In this document: in pieces, positions 35,201 through 46,722 of the stretch | Position numbering within the stretch: position 1 is the first letter of the stretch | Layout of the letters: each line of letters starts with the position of its first letter | NCBI GenBank assembly: GCA_039707655.1 | Contig: CM077665.1 | Location: 306,404,486 to 306,468,485 of the forward strand | DNA: 64,000 bases | Direction: 5' to 3' | Source: Elymus sibiricus | Lineage: Eukaryota; Streptophyta; Magnoliopsida; Poales; Poaceae | The notes under the pieces: generated by a model | Told to the model about the DNA's origin: nothing | The model's database searches: none | What the model saw: the letters and a program-made list of their open reading frames with translations, nothing else | Program-made: the position numbers and the translations under genes

Positions 35201-36807
35201 ACTGCATTTGATTTGTGGTTTCAAACGAAAAAACTAGTGGACACCGGAAGCGCAGTGCACTGGGCAACCGCACAAGATGAAGTGCACTTCCAAAATCTGC
35301 AAAAATAGACAGTACAAAGGCCTTTTGCAAACTGCACAGGATGTTGTCATCGTCGTTGACCTTCTTCGCGCACTCCGGGCGGCTGCAGGAGGCCATGGGA
35401 AGCTGCAGGTGAGGTGGCGCTTCTGCGGCCTCGGACCACGACGACACAGGAGCACCGCGCGAACTACATGGGGTTGGGGCTGGACGGCTCCTCTACTAGC
35501 AATGGCATCGTCTGGGCTGCCTGCGGTGCTCGCCGGTAGAAGGTAGGTGGAAGAGGGATGTAAAGAGAGAGGAGGAACCAGCCTGATCTCACCGTCAGAG
35601 GCATGGTGCAGCAACCCTCCCCCCCCCCCCTCTACTGACGATGGGGTGAGTTGATCGGTGAGGTGAGGCCGGATCCAAGCGGAGGAGAGAGGTGGTGAGG
35701 CGGTGGGGCATTTGACTGCACGCAGATGTGCTCCGCACCACACGGAGGCATCGCGTGAACTGCACAGGGCATTTGGAGCAAGGCGGCTCAGTGGAGTGGA
35801 TACTAGGGGGGAGCTTGCGCGCCCGTTGCCGGCGAGGTAAGGGCCGAGGCCGTCAGGGAGGCACCGGCATGTGGTCGAGGCAGAGCGAGAGGTGGGGGCT
35901 CTCGATGACCCCCTGGTCTTCTTGGATCCACTCGTGCTCGATGTAGGCGGGCTGCAGTAGGGTGACGCGCGATCTTTTGCTAGCACCTACGCGATGCGTA
36001 TGAAGGAGGGATGGGTCGCCGCCGCCATCCCTATTGCGCTCGAGCGTCACGGCCGCGAAGAGATGGAAGGAGGACCTGCGGGGATCTGCCCCGAGCACCA
36101 TCCGGCCACCACGCGCAGGAGGGCGCAGATCTGGGCCCTACACGAGCTCCAACAACGCCAGTGGGTGGTTGAGTGGCCGGTGGTGGCGTCGGAGGAAGCT
36201 GGAGGGGGGCGTGTGGGGGAGGTCGTCGCCCTACGGATCCGACAGTCGATGGCCGAGGGCGGCCCGATCTGGCGACGAGGGAGGCCGTGGAGGACGGCGG
36301 TCGGCGCGGTGGCCCGGGTGGGCTGGCATGGACGGTGGTGATGTAGAAGGTTGGTGGGTGGGGATCGTGTGGAGCCAGGATGAGGAGCCTCGAGGCAGGG
36401 CCATGGCGTGGGTGGGGATTGTGCGGGGGCACAGTTGGTAGATTATTTTTCCTGCTACCAAGCTATTCACCAAACGCGAAGAAAATTGACACTACATTTC
36501 ATATAAACACTTGCATATAGTAATCACCTTGTTATTTATCATCGTAGATATGTCATAGTCCAGAAGCATATCATGCCATGCTCATGAAGACCTTTACACC
36601 TGAGGTCCAAAACACACCTAGCCTATTTATCTATCCCTTGAGTTATTGCCTCGTACTAAAAAAGAACATTCACCTCCGTCCACACATATAAAGGGGTGTT
36701 GCAAAAAGAGAGGCATACATTACATAAGATATATATTGGCCTTGCAAAAGAGAGACTAGGTGAGGTGAAAATAGGTGACAAGCGACTAGTGATCGTAGCA
36801 GTGATCC
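35201..36807. other. GC-rich intergenic DNA downstream of the bHLH gene
   Basis: It contains many overlapping open frames on both strands (for example 35234-35986 minus, 36031-36441 both strands), which is what high GC alone produces. None shows a known domain, and CTGCAGG/GGCGGC-type words give them Arg/Gly/Pro-rich composition. A 10-C run occurs near 35620. From 36480 the sequence becomes AT-rich and should include the 3' untranslated region of the bHLH gene. No gene is called. Confidence 0.5.
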
Positions 36808-38737
36808 CTAATAGCTCATCGAACTAAGCGGCGGGCTCCCGGTAGTATCAAGCTGCGAGAGAGCAGCCTCCACCGTCTCCTTCATCTGGAAGCGATCCAT
36901 CTCATCTACCTGAAAAAAAGAAATCGATCGAGTCAGTCAGGGGTGCTAATATAGTCTCAGGAATAAGTAAACTGCACAGCTAATATTATCGAAAAATCTC
37001 ATCTGGATTGAAAACTACTACCGATAATACAGCACGGGGTTAGCATAAAGCACGTGGCGCTCGTGCTGAATATACTTAGAAAAAGAATCACCCACCAAAA
37101 AACAAATCAAGCATGACGTGTGGAAGAGAAGCATTTCCACCCTAGTATTTCACTTGTAGTAGTACAAAAAGAGAGAGAGAGAAAAAATCAGAGGATAGAT
37201 GCAGACAGGAGGGACCATCTTCTTCCACCGAGCACGTGGAAATCGATCTCCAGGGCTCCCGCGTTTCTCTCGAAATCAATTGGCATCCAAAGCACGTGGC
37301 GATCGATATGTCCCCATCGTGCTCGAGCTGAGCGATGGCATCTGCGCCGCGCGTGCTTATTGATTGCCATGTGACTGATTGGTTTTGTCGCGGGACGCCG
37401 ATCCAGCGGCAAATCAAGGGCGACCAAAAGATTGATCGAGGAGATGCCGGGATGGGAAAGCGATATTTTCTTTTTCTGGAGCTTTTTGAGTTTCTTGCGA
37501 GTGATGTGGCGTTGAACGCCGCAAATGGAACAGAGGAACAACCTTTTTGACGTAACAAAACTGTGGACTTGGTACCTTAAATAAAAGACCTTAAAAGAGG
37601 AAACCCAAAGTGTCTACCAATGGTAAAAGTCAAATCCAGTCAACCAACTTAAAAAGAAGGGGTCTGTGACGTCAGCACAGCTCACGTCATCTTATCATCA
37701 ATCAATCAATCGAGTGAACTAACGGAAGCGGAAACAGAGCCATCGGATAGAATCGTGCGAAAGAACTGGTTCTCATGAATTGAGGATGGCGGCGGCGACG
37801 TACCTCGACGAAGAGGGTGTGCATGAGGCAGCCGGAGACGGAGGTGATGTTGGCAGTGATGACCCTGAGGCGGAGCTCCTCGAGCACGCGGCACACCTTG
37901 GTCATGGCGTCGCGCTGCTTGCTGCACGTCACGCTCACCACCAGCACCTTCTCGCTCACCTCCGACACGCGCAGCTCCAGGACCTCCACGGGCGGCGAGG
38001 CCACCGCCCCCGCCGCGGCGAACAGCGCGTCGTTCATGGACGAGACCGACAGAGCGCGCTTCACCTTCTTCCTCTGGGCCGAGGAGACCTGCTCCACGGA
38101 GAGGCCGCCGTCGTAGTCATCCTCCGCGCCGGTGGCGGACTCGAGCGCGGACACCTCCGCCTCCATCTGCCGCTCCTCTGCCTGCAGCTGCTGGATGTAC
38201 TCGATCGCGTCCTTGATGATCGAGGCCTTGTCCATCTGCAACGACGACGCACTGGTCGTTAAAATCGTCTTTCCGGCGTTGGAGATGATGCTGTGTACCG
38301 GCAATGCCGGCTCAGATGCTTGCGCTCACCTTGGTGAGCTCACCTTGGTGATGTTGGGCACGACGCTGCGGAGCGTGTAGAGCTTCTCATTAAGCTTGCG
38401 GCGGCGGTCGCGTTCCATCAGTATGTTCTTGTTTGCCCCAGTGCCGCTCATCCCGATCCCCGCCCCTGCCATGGCCGCCCCCATCGGCGTCGAAGACGAG
38501 TGGGAACCGTCCGGCGAGCTGGAGTCGTAGTACGAGATGGCGTCTTCGGTCGCCCCGACGAAGATGCTGCAACCAAGTACCATGAATTCAATCACCCTCT
38601 CCTCCAAAATCCCTCAACAATGGCGACGGATGGACGGAAGGCGGGAGCAAGGCGTACCTGTCAACGAGCTCCTCCGACTCGAGGTAGCGCTGCGTCTCCC
38701 AGTAGTAAGCGAAGTTCTCGCCCATGTCCGGGTCCAT
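36808..38737 (-). CDS. bHLH transcription factor (bHLH35/bHLH27-like), four exons, intact
   Basis: Coding exons on the minus strand are 38737-38658, 38566-38344, 38235-37804 and 36909-36808. They join in frame at GT-AG sites into 278 residues (start MDPDMGENF, end SSMSY). Residues about 72-122 form the bHLH domain: basic region [13 protein letters not shown] with Glu78 and Arg82 for E-box contact, first helix, loop VVPNITK, and second helix [17 protein letters not shown], where intron 2 splits the domain at the usual plant position. Residues about 182-262 look like the C-terminal ACT-like dimerisation domain of this subgroup. The N-terminal YYWETQ and [11 protein letters not shown] motifs also fit plant bHLH35/bHLH27 proteins. 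The likely role is a nuclear E-box/G-box-binding regulator, target genes unknown. Apparently intact and the only host gene here. Its closest ortholog was not determined. Confidence 0.93.
36910..37803 (-). other. Intron 3 of the bHLH gene, with G-box and C-box motifs
   Basis: 894 bp, GTACGT...TTTCAG. It holds three GCACGTGG G-boxes (cores 37051-37056, 37233-37238, 37293-37298) and a palindromic TGACGTCA (37667-37674). Introns 1 (38567-38657) and 2 (38236-38343) are short. Confidence 0.8.
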
Positions 38738-38841
38738 GTCTTCTTTCTTCTCCCCTCTGATTCGTCGCGAGTTGCTGCTCTTCTCTGTTCTGTTGCTCTG
38801 TCGCTCTTTCTCCAGGTGCTCTCACTTTCTCCCTTCGAGCA

Positions 38842-38849
38842 CTTATATA
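38842..38849 (-). promoter_or_regulatory. TATA box and core promoter of the bHLH gene
   Basis: TATATAAG on the minus strand lies 105 bp upstream of the start codon, giving an expected 5' untranslated region of about 70-80 bp. A G-box core CACGTG is 13 bp upstream (38862-38867), and another lies at 39108-39113. Bases 38740-38830 are pyrimidine-poor on the minus strand with short GAGAA runs, as in many 5' leaders. Confidence 0.7.
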
Positions 38850-38861
38850 CAGGAGCGGGCT

Positions 38862-38867
38862 CACGTG
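38862..38867. promoter_or_regulatory. G-box CACGTG in the bHLH promoter
   Basis: Perfect palindromic G-box next to the TATA box. bZIP and bHLH proteins bind this core, so regulation by such factors, possibly including the gene's own product, is conceivable but not shown. Confidence 0.55.
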
Positions 38868-39059
38868 TGTGGCTGGCTGGCGGGCCCCGCGCACGGGACA
38901 GGGACGCGCTGGCCTGTGGTCTCCGTCTCCGCGTAACGACCAGGCGAAAAACGTGGAGAAATTCAAGGCGGACACGCACGCCACTCTCTTTCACGCGCAG
39001 AGCACTCTCTCGCGGACACAACGTGCGGGATTATTAATTAGTTTTGGCTAATCTGTCAC

Positions 39060-41512
39060 ATGGACAATTGATGATAGCTCGATTAACTAGTCTACTACCA
39101 CACTCAACACGTGCCTTGTTAGCTCAACCCCAATGCAACGACATCCGTTTTTGTTTCATTTTTATTTATTTTGGTTGACAAAGTGAGGCTTTTCGCAAGG
39201 ACATTAACTAGTAGTTTTATCTAAAACTAAAGATGATCCTAATTCCTAAACACATACTAAATGCACATATCTCTACTCTTAAAAGGGTGGTTGGTAGTTT
39301 GGTATCCGGTTTATTTTTGTCTCATCCCCACCACCCTTCCCGCCGGTTTATTTTCACCTCCACATCCTACTACTACCCCTTCATGTTGGTCTTTTATACT
39401 TTGCACTTTCCTGCAGATTTTTTTCCGACTAAACCCCGCCTTTCCTTTTTCATACTGGTCTTTCCATATAGACGCAAGTTATTATTTAGTAATGCCTTTA
39501 TGGAAAGAATCAACCATGAGCAGACTTAATTAATTTTACCATATCTCTCAATCACATTAATTAACCTTGCCTTCACGAGCACCCCCCCCCCCCCCCGCAA
39601 CAGTGCGCCTGTCACCTTCCTTCCCTCGTAGCCGGTCACCCTCTCGACGTCGCCGCGTGCCTCACCACTCCTTCCCTCGACCCGCTCTTCTCTCACCCAG
39701 TGAATCCAACGTTGGATGCCCCTCTTTCATTCCCTAATGCGTCACCGCCGCACACCCATCTTTCTCTCGCTCTCGCGTCACGGCCGCACACCTCTTCTTC
39801 TCTCTGTCTTGCGCCTCGACCGCCGCACCCTCACACCACCGCGAGTGACATCATCCCATGCTGCCATAGCGAGGCCTTCACGACGTACGATGCCACACTT
39901 GACGACCTCTGCATGCAGCTCCAGGACAATTAGTCTGAGATGGGCACCTACAATCGTGTCTCCAGCGTGCTCCGGAGTCGCGCCCTCCTCTTCTTGCGAC
40001 ATCAACCACACCGAACCTGCAACACAGTAACCCTAGCCGCAAATGTCCCCTCCCCTGGCATAGGACCTAGATCGGTCCAGCATGGGCAGGATCCACCCAT
40101 GGTGCTCCCACACTCGCGCTCGTTGGTCGGGTGCGCCGGGAGAGGAGGAGTGAGGGGGTGGTCCGCCACGGGCAGGGACACAGCCGTGTGTTGGCACGGT
40201 GGTTCCTCGCCGACCATGCATGCTATCAAAGACCATCGACGTCAGCAGGGCCCGCACGACGATTTCCGCTTCTTCTTGCCAAGCCAGACCGCTCAAGGTA
40301 AGTTACCCCTTCCTCTTGCTTCCCTGAAATCTCCACTCTCTTCTGACCTCCCCTCCCCTCAGGAGCGAGGAGATAGAGAGGCGCGTTAACCTCTACCATT
40401 CTACCTGACGGTGGATTGCATTGACACCAGATATATGATTTCCCTTTGCATCTGATTTATTTATTATCATCACTACTTAGCAGTTAAAAGCTGGAACTTC
40501 TAGCTATTAAATGTTAGGTGTCTCTTGACCAGAGCATGTATGCAGTCTAATCTTAATGGAACTCACTGTGGTAGGGGTGTTGCTGGGAGAAATATTAAGG
40601 AGATCGGAAGGAAGGTAAGAAGCTGGATCCACAAGGTGTTCACCATAAGCCACAAGGAGAAGCCCACAAATGCAAGTAATACTACTGCTTTGAACTCCCA
40701 AAGATCTTGTCATGTACTTTATTTTTGTTGAGAGGAATCTGCATGGTAGCTTTCGGATATGTCAATTTCACATTCTTGATCTGTTTTCTAAAGGACCAAC
40801 ATCCTTTTATATAATATCTAGCTACCTATTCGTGTGTAGCAGCTCCTTTGTCATTAAAGGATACTTATGTGATCTACTTGTTGTTTTAGACAAGCATGCT
40901 GCTCCTCTATTTTGATATATAGCACACTACATCATATGGGAAGGAAGTAATTTAAATGATTCGATCTATTGTAATTGCATACCAAGGCTCAGTTTCATCG
41001 CATCAACAATGAGCAACCAGGGGTCGATTCGAACATTCCCGGGAGGGCTTAGGAGGCAGATTTCATGGGGAGGAGTGGGTAGGAAGGATGGTGGTTGACT
41101 GGTGGGGTTCGTGTGGAACAGGAACGAGCAGGAGTAGGTGGTCGACTCCCACGCACGCGACACCGAGCCACCGTGCCTCCTCATTACCTCTCCACCGCCA
41201 AGCCCAGGCGACGTATCTAGCCTTTGCTGTCTGCCTTGCTCCTTCGCTCCCACCCCCGTTGGTGCAGGTCGCCGGCCACATCGGAGGAAGTAAAGCACGC
41301 AACTTAAAGAGTCCTCCATGAGGAAAGAGAGAGGGAGGAGGAAGATGCGTTCGTGCGTGGATGCTTCCAGTTAATCTGTGCTAAAACTTCAGTGGACTGT
41401 CTGCTCATGCACGACTGCCTGGTATCTCTTCTCTCTATATAAATCCTTCGTCTAAACTCTTCCATACTTACTTGACGAGAAAACTAAGTTGTGTCGTGCT
41501 AATTGTGAGCAA
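39060..41512. other. Unassigned intergenic DNA upstream of the bHLH gene
   Basis: No gene is supported. TCTCTACTCTTAAAAGG at 39270 resembles a Helitron 5' terminus (preceded by A), but no 3' hairpin with CTRR was found. A 15-C homopolymer lies at 39582-39596. Frames at 39700-40390 are Arg/Pro/Thr-rich and overlap on both strands. Near 40300 and 40616 there are GGTAAG donor-like sites, so captured gene fragments are possible. A TATATAAA box lies at 41437-41444, with the LTR edge 70 bp downstream. Confidence 0.4.
39582..39596. repeat. Poly-C run
   Basis: Fifteen consecutive C bases. The length is likely unreliable in assembly. Confidence 0.9.
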
Positions 41513-43070
41513 CGTTGGGTTTTTCCCCGAAAAGGAAGGGTGAACCAATATAGTAGCGATAAGTATTTCCCTCAGTGTGAGCCAAGGTTATCGAACCAAT
41601 AGGAGAATCACAGCAACTCGTCTTTCAAGCGGTACCTACACACGCAAAACTAAACACTTGCACCCAGCGCGGGAAAGAGGGTTGTCAAGCCCCATGAACT
41701 CGTTACTTGCAAGGATTACTTCTGATATTGGTAGATAGATAATGACAAAAGAAAAATAAAAGTAAAGTAAATAAATGCAGCAAGGTCTTTTTTAGGTTTT
41801 TAGCAAATATGATTAAGTAGACTCGGGGGCCATAGTGTTCACTAGAGGCTTCTCACTCGAAAATAGCATACAGTGGGTAGACAAATTACTATTGGGCAAT
41901 TGATAGAAAAGCGCATAGTTATGATTATGTATTCATGGCAATGATCATGTATATAGGCATCACATCCGTGACAAGTAGACCAAAACAACTCTGCATCTAC
42001 TACTATTGCTCCACCAGTCGACCACTATCCAGCATGCATCTATGGTATTAAGTTTACACAAACAGAGTAATGCTTTAAGCAAGATGACATGATGTAGACA
42101 AAGTAAGTACAAGCAATATGTTCAAACCCCATTGTTTTATCCTTAGTAGCAACAATACAATACAATACATGTCGTGTCCCCTTCTGTCACTGGGATATAG
42201 AGCACCGCAAGATTGACCCACTACAAGGCACACCTCCCACTGAAGATAAATCAATCTAGTTGGCCAAACCAAACCGATAGATCAGAGCGACTTACAAAGC
42301 TATAACAATCATGCATAATAGAATTCAGAGAAGACTCAATTACTTTTCATGAATAATCTGATCATAAACCAACAATTCATCGGATCCCAACAAACACACC
42401 GCAAAAGAAGATTACATCGGATAGATCAACGCGAAAAGCGCGAAGAACTTTGTATTGAAGATCAAAGAGAGAGAAGAAGCCATCTAGATACTAGCTACGG
42501 ACCCGTAGCTCTGTAGTGAACTACTCGCACATCATCATGGAGGCAGAAATGTTGATGAAGATGGCATCCGTGATGGATTCCCCCTTTGACAGAGTACCGA
42601 AAAAGGCCACCAGATGGGATCACGGAAGAACAGAGACTTGCGGCGGCAGAAAAATTGTTTCGGGTGGCTCCATGTTAATTTCCCGATTTTAGAGAATTTA
42701 TAAAGGTGGAATTAGGTTAGATGGAACCAAGTGGGGCCCAAAAGGCATCAGGGCGCGCCTACCCCCCTGGGCGTGCCATGTTTCCTTGCCGTCTCCTCGC
42801 TTCTTGTCTCGTCTCCTCCTGAAGCTTCTAAGGTCTCTCTTGTCCAGAAAAAAATGTCAAAAAGTTTTGTAGCATTTGGACTCCGTTTGTTACTGATTTC
42901 CTGGAAAACTAAAAACAAGCAGAAAACAACAATCTGCACTAGGCACTGGGTTAATAGGTTAGTCCCAAAAAATGATATAAAACAGCATATTATTGCATAT
43001 AAAGTATCCAAGATTGATAATATAATAGAATGGAACAATAAAAAATTATTGATATGTTGGAGACGTATCA
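41513..43070 (-). repeat. 3' LTR of element A
   Basis: 1558 bp, TGATACGTCTCCAACATATC at the right end on the minus strand and ...GGGGAAAAACCCAACG at the left. Aligns with the split plus-strand LTR at 20779-27120 and with 50207-50900. Confidence 0.8.
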
Positions 43071-46000
43071 ACATCCCCAAGCTTAATTCCTGCTCGTCCT
43101 CGAGTAGATAAAGAAAAAAAACATTTTTTTTGATGCGACATGCTACTCAACATGTAATCTCTTTTAGGTATCGATATTGAGAAACGACGAATCAATTAAC
43201 ATTAACATAATAATATCCATGAACATAAGAAGCATAATCATTGCTTTTTCAAAATATAGGATTATTAAAAAGTGTTATCCCTACTAATTTTATCATATCA
43301 AGCATGGCATGACTCCGTCTTCACCGCATAAGTATAAATCATGAGCACCCCAGTGTCAAACCAGACAATTGAATGGTACTTCTAACACACTTCAGCATTT
43401 TCAACAACACACAATACATGAGCGTGAGCCATGGATATAACAAATGGGGAATAGAATATGGTGGTAGATATCAAAGGAGTCAAAAGGTGGGAAAGTCTCA
43501 CATCAACTAGGCAAATCAACGGGCTATGGAGATTCCCACCGATTGATATCGATGAGTAGGGATTGCCATGCAACGGATGCACTAGAGCTATAAGTGTATG
43601 AAAGCTCAAATGAAACTAAGTGGGTGTGCATCCAACTTGCTTGATCATGAAGACTTTGGGCATTTGAGGAAGCCCGCCATCGGAATATACAAGCCAAGTT
43701 CTATAACGAAATTAGTATATGAAAGTGATGAAACTGGGGACTCTCTATATGAAGAACATGGTGCCACTTTGAGGCACAAGTGTGGTAAAGGATTGTAGCA
43801 AAGTCCTTTCTCTCTTTTTCTCTCATTTTTATTTTATTTTATTTCCCCTTTTTCCTTTTTTCCTTTTTTTCTTTTTTTTTGTGGTGGGCTCATTTGGCCT
43901 CCCCCATTTTTATTTTTCGTCTGGAGTCTCATCATGACTTGTGGGGGAATCATAGTCTCCATCATCCTTTCCTCACCGGGACAAAGCTCTAATAATGATG
44001 TCATCACACTTTTATTTACTTACAACTCGAAATTATAACTCAATGAAGAATAATATTACTCTATATGAATGCCTCTGGCAATGCACCAGGATGTGCAATG
44101 ATCTAGCGTAACATGTAACCAATGATGAAAGATGGCTTTGCCACAAATACTATGTAAGATCTATATGATCATGCAAAGCAATATGATGATAAACACACAT
44201 GTCATGTGACGGAACAATGGAAGTTGCATGACAATATATCTCAGAATGGCTATGGAAATGCCATACTAGGTAGGTATGGTGGCTGTTTTGAGGAACATAT
44301 AAGGCGGCTTATGTGCGATAGAGAGAATCATATCACGGGGTTTAGATGCATCGGTGAAGTTTGCACCAATTCTCGAGATGAGAAAGGGCAATGCACGGTA
44401 CCGAAGATGCTAGCAAATTAAGGAAAGGTGGGAGTGCGTATATCCATGGACTCACATTTGTCATAAAGAACTCATATACGTATTATGAAGCCTTATTATC
44501 TCTCTCGAAGCAAAGCACTATCGCATGTCCCTAGGGAGGATATTGGGAGGTGTTAACCATCGCGCGCCCCCGATTCGAACAACACAATAGGATTTCATGT
44601 CACACATAAAAATGCTCACACCTCATCACCATGCCATGACCAATACTTAGATGAGAATTGAATAACAAATTTTAATACCGATATTTCTACTAACCAATGA
44701 TAATGAACCGATATCCTTTCATATTACTACATCAATATAATCAACACATGTTTCTTCTTTAGTGAGCTACATGAATGTTTTTATTATATCCTCCTTGAAT
44801 ACCTATGCATTTTGGACTAATCTTTTAACACGCGCAAATTACCATTCCTATTGCCTTATACTCTCAAAAAGATTTAAGTGAAGCATGAGAGTTCAATTAT
44901 TTTTATAAAATATGTCTGTCGACGTGCTCTAACAAGATATAAGTGAAGCACTAGAGCAACTGCCTAGCTCAAAAGATATAAGTGAAGCACATCGAGTATT
45001 CTAACAAATTATGATGGAAGTGTGTCTCTCTCAAAAAGTGTGTCCGTCAAATGATGATTGTGGAAAACTAAAATAAAAAATAAACTATAATACACGACGC
45101 TCCAAGCAAAACTCATATCATGTGATGAATAAAAATATAGCCCCAAGTGACATACCGATAGATTGGAGAAGAAAGAGGGGATGCCTTCCGGGGCATCCCC
45201 GAGCTTAAAAGCTTCGGTCTTCCTTCAATATTACCTTGGGGTGCCTTGGGAATCCACAAGCTCACGATCTTTCTGCTCCTTATTCCTTCATCCATCGTGG
45301 TCTCACCCAAAACTTGAAAACTTCAGTACACAAAACTCAACAAAACCTCGTGAGATCCGTTAGTATAATAGACATATCAAATACTTTAGATACTTTATAA
45401 ATTGATTAATATTTTATTATTGCATAATAGGTATTGTATTTCAACTTCTCCATGGTTTATACCCCTCGACACAATCCATAGCATCATCAAAACAAGCAAA
45501 CTCTGCAAGCAAAAGCATAATCTCTCTAAAACAGAATAGTCTGTAGTGATCTATACTAAAACTATACTTTTGTAACTCCAAAAATTATGAAGTATTAGGA
45601 AAACCTGGGAAATTTGTATACCAATATTGTGTAAAAAATCAGATCAAAAGCCGTTCCAGTAAAATCAGAGAAATTATGCAGTGGGCGTAAAAGTTTCTGT
45701 TTTTGCACAACATCAATTCTACTATCTTCCAAATCATCCCAAAGGCTATACTTGGCAGAAACACTAATTTAAACACAAAAACGCAGCCATAACAGTAGCA
45801 ACAAAAGTGTAAACTAAAAATAACAGAAAGTAAAAAAGCAAATTTAAAGATAACTATTGGGTTGCCTCCCAACAAGCGATATTGTTTTATGCCCCTAGCT
45901 AGGCATAATGCATTGTTTCAAGTATTGTCCGTCTTATCATCTAACATGGAAGGGACCTTCTCAAACCCGGGAGGTTCTTTACGTTTTCCCATAATCTCTG

Positions 46001-46689
46001 AAAATAAATTTGTCATCTTTTCTAAAGCATCAAGTCTTTTGTTGGAAACCGTAAGGAGCGAATTCATGCGATTTAGGCTAGAACCTAGAGTCTTGATAGG
46101 TTCATTTAGTTTTTACACCGTGCTCAATTTTTTCTGCATATCCCCTAGCTTTTATAGTATTTGAATCCCTTCATGAGTATAAGGAGTAATTTGAGGTAAA
46201 GGAGGGGTTCCAACAATTCCTTCTACTATTTCATGCGCCGCACTAGAATTAATCACAATAAAATTTCCTTTAGCAGCGAAATCTAGAATTTGTCTACTAG
46301 ATAGACTAAGTCCCACGTAAAAATTATGAAGAAGAATCTTCATATCATTTTTAATAATAGCATTAAGATGGGATTCTATTATACGGTACCAAACATATTT
46401 TAGGCTCTCTCCCTACCTTTGCTTAAAATAGAGTACTTCAAAATCTAGAGAGACATTGATATTAGGACCAGCCATAATGACAAGCAAGCAAACTAGTAAA
46501 CAAGATAATTAAGCAAGCAACCAAATAGAATTTTTGTATTTTTGATTTTTAGGTAAAGAAAATATAAAATAAAAGACAAGAAAAAAGTAGAACAAGTGAT
46601 TGATAGTTTGTGTGAAGGGACCTTCAAGCAAAGTTGGTGATGTCTCCTCGGCAACGGCTTCAGCAATTGTTTGTGCTACTTGTGAGTTC
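43071..46689 (-). other. Internal region of element A, non-coding
   Basis: No convincing gene. It includes a segment (43598-44420) also present inverted at 47400-48160, GAAGCAC-type short repeats at 44870-45000, a conserved perfect hairpin at 45177-45200, and the sentence-like conserved word GGGTTGCCTCCCAACAAGCG (45860), which recurs at 51143. A pyrimidine run with (T)n is at 43800-43885. Confidence 0.65.
45177..45200 (-). repeat. Perfect 9-bp hairpin conserved between elements
   Basis: GGGGATGCC and GGCATCCCC with a 6-base loop. The equivalent hairpin at 52856-52877 keeps an 8-bp perfect stem with a changed loop base. Confidence 0.75.
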
Positions 46690-46717
46690 TGTTGGGTTTT
46701 TCCCCGAAGAGGAAGTG

Positions 46718-46722
46718 TGAAG
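46718..46722. repeat. Target-site duplication TGAAG (left copy)
   Basis: TGAAG precedes the TGATACGTCTCC start at 46723 and is repeated at 50207-50211 after the LTR end. Confidence 0.9.

Noticed and set aside
35234..36441. Long frames (250, 135 and 133 codons) on both strands
   Set aside because: High GC without stop codons explains them. Frames on both strands are equally long and no motif is present.
37780..38262. 160-codon open frame on the plus strand across bHLH exon 3
   Set aside because: It is the antisense of a GC-rich exon, with Arg/His/Leu-rich composition and no domain.
37702..38304. Continuous minus-strand frame starting MPVHSII before MDKASII
   Set aside because: The first 23 codons are intron 2. 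The exon starts after the CAG at 38236, which joins in frame to exon 2 and restores the bHLH domain.
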